In this document: piece after piece, positions 54,662-64,000 of the stretch
Position numbering within the stretch: position 1 is the stretch's first letter
Layout of the letters: each line of letters begins with the position of its first letter
Assembly: GCA_934047225.1 (NCBI GenBank)
Contig: OW204000.1
Span: 19,052,001-19,116,000 of the forward strand
Direction of reading: 5' to 3'
Origin: Ypsolopha sequella
Taxonomy: Eukaryota > Arthropoda > Insecta > Lepidoptera > Ypsolophidae
DNA: 64,000 nt
Translations under genes and position numbers: made by a program
Notes under the pieces: model-generated
The model's input: only the letters and a program-made list of their open reading frames with translations
Told to the model about the DNA's origin: nothing
Databases searched by the model: none

Positions 54662-55519
54662 CGCTTTTACTTACCGTTACAAAAAGCCTAATCCCAAAAA
54701 AAAACGCTTTGCGGAAGGAAATATTTGCGCGGGTATATCTCTTGAGAAACGTTAGTAGAAAATATTATGTAGTTTCAGATTTCGTCTTGCTATTTAGAAC
54801 CTGAATAGATCTCCCGTTTCTTTTCAAAAGAGTTGATGGTTTTAAAGAGACTCACTGTCTGTTTGCGCCTCTCTTGGGCTTACGGAATCTTTTGTTGTGA
54901 CGTAAAGTAGCATAACGACACGAGTTTAATGGAGCTAGCTAGAGTGATAGTTAAAGTCTAGCATTTACGTTTTTGAATATTTTAATGTTTATAGCTGATA
55001 TGTTAAAATGTTTTGATTCTTGGTATGTTTTGGTTGAAACATTTTTTATCTATAATATTATTAATGAACAGACCGGCAGACGACCGGACAGACGATGAGG
55101 TTTCACTACAAGGGTTTTCGCTTGTGACCAACCTGCGAGTAGGGTTGCCAGATGGTATCCAAATGGAGGAAATGTCCTTCTTTTTCAAAATTCGCAGACG
55201 ACGAGCTGGCATCGCTTATAGATCCATGTCACACAACACATTCAAATATCAGCTTAAACCTTTTGCGCGTAGGTTTTTTTTTAACAATGTGAATTAAATT
55301 ATGTGGCTAGTTTTAAAAATATCTAAATAATTTAAACGTCCTTAGACCATATAACACGGGACTAGGCAAACGCACACATTCCCTTCTGCCGGAGTACATG
55401 AACAGTTTGTGTTTCAGTGTGAACAGTTTTTGATTTAATAATAAAATTTATATGTTACCATTCGGCTTCTTTATACATATTTATGTAAATGATTAAAATA
55501 TACACATAAATATATTAGA
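54662..55519. other. No gene recognised
   Basis: Open frame 55013-55297 has no recognisable domain; the GACCGGACAGACGATGAGG word near 55083 belongs to the same kind of debris seen near 90-110. Confidence 0.4.
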
Positions 55520-55561
55520 GCAAGATATATTGCGAACTCTCTTCGGCTCGGCATCAGTTGC
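55520..55561 (-). ncRNA. Hammerhead-ribozyme-like motif, decayed
   Basis: Minus strand: GCAA (stem I), CUGAUG, C, CGAG (stem II), loop CCGAAGAGAG, UUCG, CAA, UAUAUC, UUGC (stem I partner). Stem II closes with a G-U. The GAAA box has become GCAA, so activity is unlikely. No clear outer inverted arms were seen. Confidence 0.4.
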
Positions 55562-56474
55562 ATTGATTTAGTGTGACATAACCATTTTTCGCTAGAGGGG
55601 CGTGAATGAGTAGATGTCTGCTGTGCGTGTTGACCTCCCCTCCCGCGGAAAGTGCCAGAATTAATTCAGTACCAAAGAATTTAAACTATAGGTATTACTC
55701 CGTAAAGAAGCGACACTCACCTCCCCCCGCGAGTTTATCGTCGCCCGCAAATCAGGAGCACGATCCTGTGCATGCAATACTTGTTCGCTGCGCATGTGTG
55801 TGTGCACAAGCATGTATAGATAAGCTAATTACGCGCGTGAGTGGTGTAGGTAATTAAAATGGCGGGAATGTACGGAGTACATATCGGGGGTGTGTCAGTA
55901 CTAATAGTCGCGCTTTGCCACGTCCTGTGTTAAATGGTCTAAGAACCCGTCGCGCGTCGCATAATATTAGAATGACAGTGGAACGCAGAACGCGGCTCTA
56001 TGTGGTAGGCCCTTAAAGCCTTGCTAAATCGTATGACTTTGATGTGAGATACCCACGTCTATTGTCAAAATGTCAGATCAATGAATTATCGACCTTCTAT
56101 CTGGACAATAAGACAGCTTTGACTGGACGTGGTACACTACAGTTGGGTGCAATGATTACCTATTTTCATTTAAGGATGTTTTTCGTTTAACCGTGAATAA
56201 GTCAACAAATGACCACATAAGCTGGACTTATTGAGCTTTACACAAAGGGAATTGTTTTTTTTTACTTTCAATTCGGAACCCTATAGTACTGTATGCTTAG
56301 TTTGTGGGGCGTTAGGTAGTTAGGTATACTTTTAGGTTAATAATGAAGGCTATTTTTTAAATTTATTCTTAGAGAAACAAACAGTATAAATTGTTATTTT
56401 ACGAAAAGCCTACAAATATAATACACGTAGCTTGTAACAACTTAAATAATACATGAGAATGCTAGATGATCCGT
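55562..56474. other. No gene recognised
   Basis: Moderately GC-rich segment at 55600-55800 with open frame 55606-55857 of no known family. Otherwise AT-rich. Confidence 0.4.
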
Positions 56475-56900
56475 AATAATAGTTTATACTACAAGGGCGA
56501 AAAGGCATAAATCACGAGGACGATTTAAAACACGAGCGTAGCGAGTTTTTTAAACGTAACAGAGTAATTTATTGCTCTTACGCCCGTGTATCATACTACG
56601 TTTTTCAATGTATAGTGTGAGGAAATAAAACAAATTTAATCAAATAAAACAATTTAATTATTAAAGTTGAAAGTTACATTGTTACAATTTTGCAAGTTAA
56701 TGATTGGCTCAAAAGGACTGTATCCAGAGCCGTTAAACAGTGGAAAAAAAGTATAACATTTATGGTACACAGGACAGGTTGCAGGTTAACCAACTTCTCG
56801 TAAATAAAAAAAAATAATAAAGCTTTAAGCCAAAATAATCGACTTTCTGTTCGGTTTTGATACATAAAAAGTGGGCCTTTATGAGCACTTGCATTGAAAA
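56475..56900 (+). repeat. Hairpin-ended dispersed repeat, copy 3 of 5
   Basis: Same orientation as 19729-20122. It contains an additional about 30 bp near 56640-56680 (TTTAATCAAATAAAACAATT) and has lost the AACACGAG/CTCGTGTT symmetry by one base change. Confidence 0.75.
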
Positions 56901-57393
56901 AGTATTTATGAACTTAGCTTAACAAATTTAAAAGTTTCTTGGTGCTAGAATGTGAGATATGGAATATATCAGCTTCTTCACTATATTCGTCTTTATACTT
57001 GCCCAATGGTATAAATTAATTTTTTGAATAATTGGCATGGAGTAAATTATGTTAAGGTGTTTTAATTCGAAAACTATTTCGAGATTTAGGTTTAATAAGC
57101 CATATTTTCGAAGTTTAGTCTAAAAAACCTCATGATGATGAATATTTTTACGAAAAGGCTGCAACTTCCATTTACCCTCGTGTGACGTCACTTGAGTAAT
57201 GGCTGTTTAGAAATGTGTCCTTTGCTATCAAGATAAATTTATAATAATTTGCTTCAGACTAATTTGGCATCTAGATGACAGATGAGTAGACAGACAGAGA
57301 CGGACCACTTTTTTTTAAGCAATCACACATCACAATCTCTATACTGTCTAAAATTCTCAAATGACAAGGTCATCGGACAATTCTTTAAAAATC
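56901..57393. other. No gene recognised
   Basis: AT-rich spacer. Confidence 0.4.
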
Positions 57394-57512
57394 TTCCATC
57401 CATCAGCCTAGCTCGTCCAATGCTGGTCATAAGCCTTTCCAGGACTTTGCTACTCCCGGCGGTCATCCTGGAAGAATTGCCCATACTCACACACGCTGGA
57501 CAGGCTTGGCAT
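57394..57512 (+). repeat. Lepidopteran-type retroelement 3' fragment, copy 3 (partial)
   Basis: ATCAGCCTAGCTCGTCCAAT, TTTCCAGGACTTTGC and ACTCCCGGCGGTCATCCTG; ends before the CCTCGCACC-type part. Confidence 0.65.
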
Positions 57513-58390
57513 ACTAATGCATTATTATTATTACTGCAAAAGTTTTTTTAATTATTATATTCATGCATTATTTTCAGCATTATTATTTTCACATATAATT
57601 TGATGCTCTTAAATGGAAACGGGAAAAAAAATATGTACCACATATTACGAGTACCTACCTAATAGGTACCTAACACTTTATGTAGAGTTTTTTTTTAAAT
57701 ATTTTTGCTTACAAATTTTTATTAAACAGCAACAGAACAAAAGGAAACAACAACAAAACAAAAACACAGAAAAGAAACATAAATCACGAATAATTCTAAA
57801 TTTTAAATAATATAAAAAAATAACATATCACAAAATCTATTGTTGTTGTGATGGAGCAAAAACCGCAAAGCAGATACAGATTCAGTGCGTTAAAATCTTC
57901 GTATATATATATATATATATATTTAGTTTATTTTTTCATAGTTAAATTTACTTACATTTTGAAGAATTTAAAGCCATCCGACTAAAACCACATGGCTTAT
58001 GCGTGGTATGGCGAGATCGCAAACTTTATGCTAAGCTAACTAAACTAATTCTAACTTATATTATGTTATATATATAACATCACGCAGCCACAGGCTGCTG
58101 ATGTTGAAGAAAATAAAGCTTTATGGCACTTTTTCGCTTTTTATTATTATTTAAGTTTTTTAGTCTATCTAATGTATGGGTAGGTATTTCATTTAGTATT
58201 AAAGGAAGCATGTACTCCCATGTTCTCGTACCATATATATTATTATAGTTAGGTAGTTGATAAGTAGGTAGGTAAGTTAGGTTTCGTAAGTTCTTAGGCC
58301 TAGTTTTCTTAATATAGTTATAAGATTTTTTTTAAATGAATATATAATATTTTTAAGCCTTTCCTTTGGCCTTTTATTGCTTTAAATAGA
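57513..58390. other. No gene recognised; TA microsatellite
   Basis: A TA dinucleotide run at 57902-57922. An ATAT-rich palindromic area near 58060-58080. No coding. Confidence 0.5.
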
Positions 58391-58531
58391 TTATAATATA
58401 TAAATAAAAAAGTATTAATTCGTTTCGAAATACATTTCGGCCAACATGTGGCCGTCGTCAGTCGAATAAGCCACAAGTTTGCCGAAATATATTTCGAAAC
58501 GAATTAATACTTTTTTATTTATATATTATAA
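58391..58531. repeat. Inverted repeat with hammerhead-like motif
   Basis: TTATAATATATAAATAAAAA at the left mirrors the right end; GTATTAATTCGTTTCGAAAT at 58412-58431 mirrors 58489-58510. The centre holds 58425-58465 on the minus strand and a related, degenerate plus-strand copy (GCCACAAGTTTGCCGAAATA near 58470). Confidence 0.8.
58425..58465 (-). ncRNA. Hammerhead-ribozyme-like motif (closest to canonical core)
   Basis: Minus strand: UCGA (stem I), CUGACG, A, CGGCC (stem II), loop ACAUGUU, GGCCG, AAA, UGUAUU, UCGA (stem I partner). CUGACGA and GAAA are both present; the only core departure is the C between A9 and the GGCC helix. The base before the predicted cut is U, which the UH rule allows. 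Stem II is perfect. Confidence 0.5.
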
Positions 58532-60410
58532 TTTTTTAAATGGGGTTTCATAATTCATATCATAAATTCATCTATACGTGGCCTTCAAAAAATTCATTCA
58601 AAAGCTCACACTGTTTTATATACTTAGAAGGTAAAGCCTTTTAATAGATAATTTGAAAACAATAAATACAGTTACGTGCCTTCCTTTAAAATTCAGTTAC
58701 AATGCAAACTTTCCTCATAACAATCAGTGAAGTTTGCCCGATAGCTTGGAAATTGGTTTGAGTTACAAATTTTGTTTACTCGTTTCATAAATGGACTGTT
58801 AATACATATATTGGATCTTTAACGTTATAAAATACAAAAACTCTATTCCAGTCAAATGTTATTTGAAAAGTAGCTGACGAAAGAGATTTCTATTGAGCGC
58901 AATCGGAGCCGCGGGCAAAAGTTAATTTACAATTAAAAACAAAGTTCCCATATAAATAGTCCTTTCTATTCGCCTTCCGTTAAAAGATTTACGACTGTTA
59001 AACGTGATTAGAGGAAAGACATCAAGATGCAATGGCTGTCAAGGCAAATGTTCGACCGGTTTATATGTATGTACAGTGGAGACCACATCCAGCTAGACAC
59101 TCGCAGTACAACATTAGCACTTATAGTGAAGGATATAAGATAGGTACAAAATCCAATGTGTTTAACTTGATGTGATCTCCACTGCAAACACTAAAAGGAT
59201 GTTCCTTACACCAACGCACTCATGCATCCCGGGTTGCAATGCAAACGTTTACTTTGCAGGAAATCTGTTCATTTCATCGTCGCCTACATTGCATTTGTCA
59301 GACATGTGAAAATGTCAGATATCCACATGGGACACGATCACGTAACGTAACGCGTAACGTGGAGTGACGCGCGTTGCCGCAACGCGAGACGTGTCGACAG
59401 CCAAAAACTGCGGATGGACGTTACGTGTGACGACTGCCGAACGAGATTTGAATAGAGCGTAAAAATCGTGTATCTGTAACGTGCAACAAATTTTAAACCA
59501 AGTGTTCTACTGATATTAACTAGTGAAAAACATTTGATTCTACGCAAATGTATGTATCTATGTATGTATTATATGTATGAATGTTTGTTCGGTGATAACT
59601 CGACATACAAACGCCGGATTGTTCAAGTAGATTCTGAGAACTTTGCTCGCTTTTGTTCAGTGTGATCATTATCACACGTAATTTCAGATATGAAATATGA
59701 AATGAAATATATTTATTTTTGTAATGTAGGTACACTTACTAAAATAATTTACTGAATAAAAAATATATTTAGGAAACATCAGTATAGAAAACGGCAATTT
59801 CATATGTGGAAATTATTAATCGGGCAATTAAAAATATAATTAGTGACTTCAAGTGTCCGAAATAAATACCAAAGCGAGCGACTAAAATACTGAGTAGGCG
59901 AATTAAAGTATGAGATGGAAAATATTTTACCAAAAGTCAAAAAATTGGTGCGACGACGAGCGATGCGAGGAGGAGCGTGTTAGGTTTACATGTAAGATAA
60001 AATAGGGAATCGAGCGAAGCGGAGCGGAGCGAGGTGACGTTTCTAGTTTTATTATTTAAAATTAAACTGTCACTAAAATAGAAAATTGTTCGCCTGAGAA
60101 TTATTCAACTCAACTCAAATTTGTATTTTCAAGTCGCCGTTTTCAACATTTTTATTCGCCCACAGTCTTTCGCCCACTTAGTATTTTAGTACACTAAATT
60201 CAGTATTTTTGACAACTTAAATATCAATTTATATTTGCTCGTTTAAATACTACCCTTTCATATGTAATATGAGCCCTGAGACCTGACCTAAGCTAGTTTG
60301 AGAACAAACTGTACCTATTGTAGGTCTCAGTTTCTCAGCACGTATGTTTATTGATGTTAAGCAGTTTTTGCGCCCTGTTAGTTTATGTTGATAAGATACA
60401 GACGTACAGA
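58532..60410. other. Repeat fragments, no gene
   Basis: 59786-59818 is an isolated end of the mariner-type MITE (ACGGCAATTTCATATG). 59690-59720 is a LINE-like tail on the minus strand. 59340-59365 has CGTAACG repeats. 58900-58930 contains GCCGCGGGCAAAAG, the start word of the 50209 family inverted. No coding region supported. Confidence 0.5.
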
Positions 60411-60593
60411 ATCATCCATCAGCCTAGTTCGTCCACTGCTGGATATAAGCCTTTCCAGGACTTTGACACTCCCGGCGGTCATCCTGGAAGAATTGCCCAT
60501 ACCCACACACGCTGGGCAGGCGGTTTGGTGAGCGCGGTGCCGGAACCCTCGCACCTGTGACGCCGCTGCCCGTCACCAGTCTGTTCCATATAA
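60411..60593 (+). repeat. Lepidopteran-type retroelement 3' fragment, copy 4
   Basis: CATCAGCCTAGTTCGTCCAC through GGCGGTTTGGTGAGCGCGG to CTGTTCCATATAAG. It directly abuts the next element. Confidence 0.7.
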
Positions 60594-60600
60594 GACGAAT

Positions 60601-60934
60601 CCGAATTATGTAATTTATTATGTGTATGAACGAGACAATATTAAGCTATCAACAACATTAATTTAACTTTTGAAAAGTGTCAGCTGTAAAAAATTATTAA
60701 GAATCCTATCCTGGAAATGAGGACGCATTTAGGACGAACTGTTTATGAAGATTACATTTTTATAATCAAACTGAAAATAAAAACAAAATTTAATACGTAG
60801 ATGTAAAAACTTGAAATCAACTTTCAAACAAAAAACAAATAATTGAAATAGTTATTGAATTACAGGAATTATCAACTCATGAATCTGTAAGAAAATTTCG
60901 GCAATTTTATATGTAAAGACCTATTATATTTCAT
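60601..60934 (-). mobile_element. Mariner-type MITE, one end missing
   Basis: Right end CGGCAATTTTATATGTAAAG then ACCTA; the left terminus is replaced by the preceding retroelement fragment. Interior as in 46437-46825. Confidence 0.7.
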
Positions 60935-61487
60935 CACATAAAATATTTTTCTTGTTTCCCACGTCCCCATTTTTTGACATCACTACATAGTTTAAAACAA
61001 AGTCGCTTCCCGCTGTCTGTCCCTATGTATGCATATCTTTAAAACTACGCAACGGATTTTGATGCGGTTTTTTTATTAGATAGAGTGATTCAAGAGGAAG
61101 GTTTATATGTATAAAACATGCCCGTGCGAAGCCGGGGCGGGTCGCTATTTATGAATATGATATACATGAATATGAACGCAAGTTTTGTTACACAACTAAC
61201 TTGTAAACATTATGTTGTACATACTACCACTAACTCATGTACTAAACAACAATTAACCACTTACAAATTAAAATTTGCCAAACTTGGCTGTCTCTTGGTA
61301 GTAAGGCGCTCATAAACAAAGTTAGGGCTGAATAATATGACATTGATAGATTATTCCACCAAATCGACTAATTTAATGAGATTATAATTTTTAATATCTC
61401 CTAAAACTCAATTTGATGCTATGATAGAAATAAATTTTTACGTTTGAGCACTTAGCGGTTTATCCATCGCAAGGAGATATAGATTAA
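60935..61487. other. Repeat fragments, no gene
   Basis: 61030-61150 (AACGGATTTTGATGCGGTTT, CAAGAGGAAGGTTTATATGT, GCGAAGCCGGGGCGGGTCGC) is a fragment of a repeat I know as common in Lepidoptera. 61418-61487 is shared with 52445-52540. Confidence 0.55.
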
Positions 61488-61657
61488 CATTATATCATTG
61501 CAGTATAGAAACGCAGAAAGAAAAGTAAATCTGGATGTGAGGAGCTCTGAACCGGGATTCGAACCCAGGACCTCTCGCTCCCGAGAATCCCGGTTCAGAG
61601 CTCCTCAAATCCAGATTTAGTTTTCTTTCTGCGTTTCTATACTGCAATGATATAATG
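61488..61657. repeat. Inverted duplication centred on a tRNA T-arm sequence
   Basis: 73-bp arms (61488-61560 and 61585-61657) differ at about two positions. The 24-nt centre continues a GGGATTCGAACCC motif, which on the minus strand is GGGTTCGAATCCC (box B). So a tRNA/SINE-derived piece has been copied back on itself. Confidence 0.8.
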
Positions 61658-61674
61658 TTTATCAATTTGATGCC

Positions 61675-61945
61675 TCAGAACTGATGTCAGGCTTGACTGT
61701 GGACCACCTTACTCGGATATTATTCGGGGGAATGTAAGAGGACAGCTCTCAAACAGGCCCAATCAGGCGATTGATGGCGGTATCAATCAAGCAGCGGCAT
61801 CACTAGTGCGAGGGTTTCGGCACCGTGCTCACCAACTCGCGTGTGTGAGTATGGGCATTGCTTCCAGGATGATCGCCAAGAGTTGCGATACCTTGGAAAG
61901 GCCTATGTACAGCAGTAGACGAACTAGGCTGATGAATAGATGGAT
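61675..61945 (-). repeat. Lepidopteran-type retroelement 3' fragment, copy 5
   Basis: Minus-strand blocks CATCAGCCTAGTTCGTCTAC, TTTCCAAGGTATCGC and CATACTCACACACGCGAG; several gaps relative to 60411-60593. Confidence 0.6.
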
Positions 61946-62124
61946 GGAAGCTCTACTACTAACCATGCTAGATAAGTGCCAGGTCATACATAGTTTTACT
62001 CTATTTAATAAATGTTTTATCTATCTATCCATCTATCTACTCTGTCTATAGTAATAATCTACGTAATAAAAATCGATAAAAAACAGCGCGAATTTAGACG
62101 TCAATACCATATACTTTTAATTAC

Positions 62125-62488
62125 TTTTCAATGCAAGTGCTCGTAAAGGCCCACTTTCATGCATCAAAACCGAACAGAAAGTCGATTATTTTGCCCTAGG
62201 GCTTTGTTATTATTCTTTTTTTTTTATTATTTACAATGGTTGGCTAACCTGCAGTCTTTCCTGTGTACCATAAATGTTATACTTTTTTTTCCACTGTTTA
62301 ACAGCTCTGGATACAGTCTTTTTGAGCCAATCATAATTTAAAGTTCTCAAGATTATATTTGTTTTATTTCCTCACACTATGCATTGAAAAACGTAGTATG
62401 ACGGGCGTAAGAGCAATAAATTACGCTCGTGTTTTAAATCGTCCTCGTAATTTATTCCTTTTCGCCCTTGTAGCATAAACTACTATTA
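62125..62488 (-). repeat. Hairpin-ended dispersed repeat, copy 4 of 5
   Basis: Inverted relative to 19729-20122. The hairpin arm is shortened: the AACACTCGCTACG half of the apex palindrome is deleted. Confidence 0.8.
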
Positions 62489-63205
62489 TTATATGTATTA
62501 TAAATTGCTGCAGACCTACTTTTCGCTCATATCACCATTAAAATACGAGCAAAAAGTGGGTCTACGCATTTTTTCTAGATAGTACTATAATATACTGAAC
62601 AAATGTTAATTAATACGTTCGGGTATGTTGGTATAAACCTAAATTCATATTGAATTACGAAATAATTTATATTATTATAATAACCTAATTAACATTTGCT
62701 GAGTTGGAAATGAAATCAAATATGAACTAATTTATTTTTGATGTCAGTTTTATGACTTCGGTGTCAATTATAAGGTCGGCACCCCTAAATCAGCCAAAAA
62801 CAGGGTTCGGAATTCCGACTTTGGATATTAGTAAATATTGCAATATCTAAATGAAATTGCTACTCTACACGATTAAGTATAAGATCGTTTTAAACAATTG
62901 CAGTAATATTCTATAGTTACTTCAGAAAAAAATCAAGAAACACTCAAAAAACATTGCCGCTTTCCAAGATGATCCATACCTGTTTCTGGACTATGTAAAA
63001 TTTTTAAAAATGTACGAAAAATCTGAAGTTTTGCATGCGCGGCTGTTAGTTAGAGTGAGATAGACATTTAAATACAAGCATTAGATAGAGCAGGAGTTAT
63101 TTCAAAATTCGTTTTCGAAATCGGATTTCAAAGGCCGAATTATAAAAACTGTACGAATTTAATCTTTATTGTAATTTCTTTACCTTGTGTAAATAGAAAA
63201 TTTAT
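62489..63205. other. No gene recognised
   Basis: AT-rich spacer between two copies of the hairpin-ended repeat. Confidence 0.4.
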
Positions 63206-63588
63206 TTTTCAATGCATGTGCTCGTAAAGGCCCACTTTTTATGCATCAAAACCGAACAGAAAGTCGATTATTTTGCCCTAGGGCTTTATTATTATTATTT
63301 TTTTAAATTTGTTTGCAATGGTTGCCTTTCCTGTGTACCATAGATGTTATACTTTTTTTCCACTGTTTAACGGCTCTGGATACAATCCTTTTGAGCCAAT
63401 CATAATTGAAAGTTCACAAGATTATATTTGTTTTCATTTCCTCACACTATGCATTGAAAAACGTAGTATGATACACGGGCGTAAAAGCAATAAATTACTC
63501 GGTTACGTTTAAAACACTCGCTACGCTCGTGTTTTAAATCGTCCTCGTAATTTATTCCTTTTCGCCCTAGTAGCATAAACTACTATTA
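63206..63588 (-). repeat. Hairpin-ended dispersed repeat, copy 5 of 5
   Basis: Inverted relative to 19729-20122, with a 12-bp deletion of GCTAACCTGCAG near 63324. Closest to 32163-32559. Confidence 0.8.
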
Positions 63589-64000
63589 TTTATTTTTATG
63601 TTATTTTATTTTGAAAAATAAACAGTCTTACAAGAAAAAACAAACAGTGAAATGATAAGTAGACTTATTATAGACAGATAGTTATATGTACGAGTATGTA
63701 CTCGTATGTATAGTGTCTATGTATGTATGTTCAAGGTACTTAGGGGTCAAATAGCTAAAGTAACTGATTATTTGTTATAGCAGAGCACAAAACTTTTTGA
63801 ATATTTGGAAAAAATCCTGTTATTACCGAAGTTAGCGATAGCGATATTTATCACTTTCAGTATGAAATTGTGTCAAATTTCGTCACGTGACATGCCGTTA
63901 AGCTCACTTTGATGGCCAATAACTTCGTAATTTTTTCAGATATCGAAAAAGTAATGTTTTCACTGTTTTTAGCTTTTAAGCGCAATTGATTTTCCTAAAA
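63589..64000. other. No gene recognised
   Basis: AT-rich end of the window; no feature supported. Confidence 0.4.

Noticed and set aside
61541..61600. Possible tRNA gene around GGGATTCGAACCC
   Set aside because: Only the T-arm part is recognisable and it is embedded in a long inverted duplication.

Overview
The window looks like repeat-dominated, intergenic DNA from an insect, most probably a moth or butterfly. The base composition is AT-rich. A tRNA-headed SINE near 8.96-9.35 kb carries body motifs I recall from many lepidopteran sequences, and several other interspersed repeats (for example near 6.1-6.7, 50.2-50.6 and 61.0-61.15 kb) also have a lepidopteran look. No host protein-coding gene can be supported. 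Every convincing coding stretch belongs to a mobile element, and most are broken.

The best-defined unit is a Ty3/gypsy-type LTR retrotransposon on the minus strand (22378-30159, with 4-bp target duplications CTAC at 22374-22377 and 30160-30163). Its two LTRs (1098 and 1102 bp) appear identical by eye except for one 4-bp TTAA gap, so the insertion is young. It has a TATA/initiator promoter in the 5' LTR, a primer-binding-like site overlapping the gag start, Gag with an Arg/Ser-rich head and two zinc knuckles, protease, reverse transcriptase, RNase H and integrase with a GPY motif. A frame break inside the RT domain separates the two reading frames. There is no env. Between the pol stop and the 3' LTR lies an array of about eight 67-69 bp repeats, each able to form two small hairpins.

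Region by region: 0-13 kb holds fold-back elements, MITEs and a SINE. 13.7-16.8 kb holds two hAT-type MITEs with exact 8-bp target duplications, and a LINE tail inserted in a hairpin MITE. 17-22 kb holds a mariner-family MITE, a conserved TE-type coding fragment, a dead mariner transposase and a hAT MITE beside it. 22.4-30.2 kb is the LTR element. 30-47 kb holds MITEs, three families of elements flanked by TTAA, and one possible promoter/first exon (41.9-42.03 kb). 47-50 kb holds PIF/Harbinger-like, Crypton-like and LINE remnants. 50-64 kb is mostly MITE copies, palindromes and LINE-like tails.

The most unusual signal is a scattered set of six short RNA-like motifs (20143-20181, 37300-37344, 51116-51162, 51402-51440, 55520-55561, 58425-58465). 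Each has the layout of a type I hammerhead ribozyme with a tiny stem III: stem I, CUGAYG, stem II, GAAA-type box, a 5-10 nt AU-rich mini stem, then the stem I partner. Five of them lie in longer inverted repeats, and stems I and II change by paired substitution between loci. All six share the same departure from the canonical core, an extra C before stem II. Repeat-family relationships below come from visual comparison within the window, and family names from memory of motifs; no database search was run.
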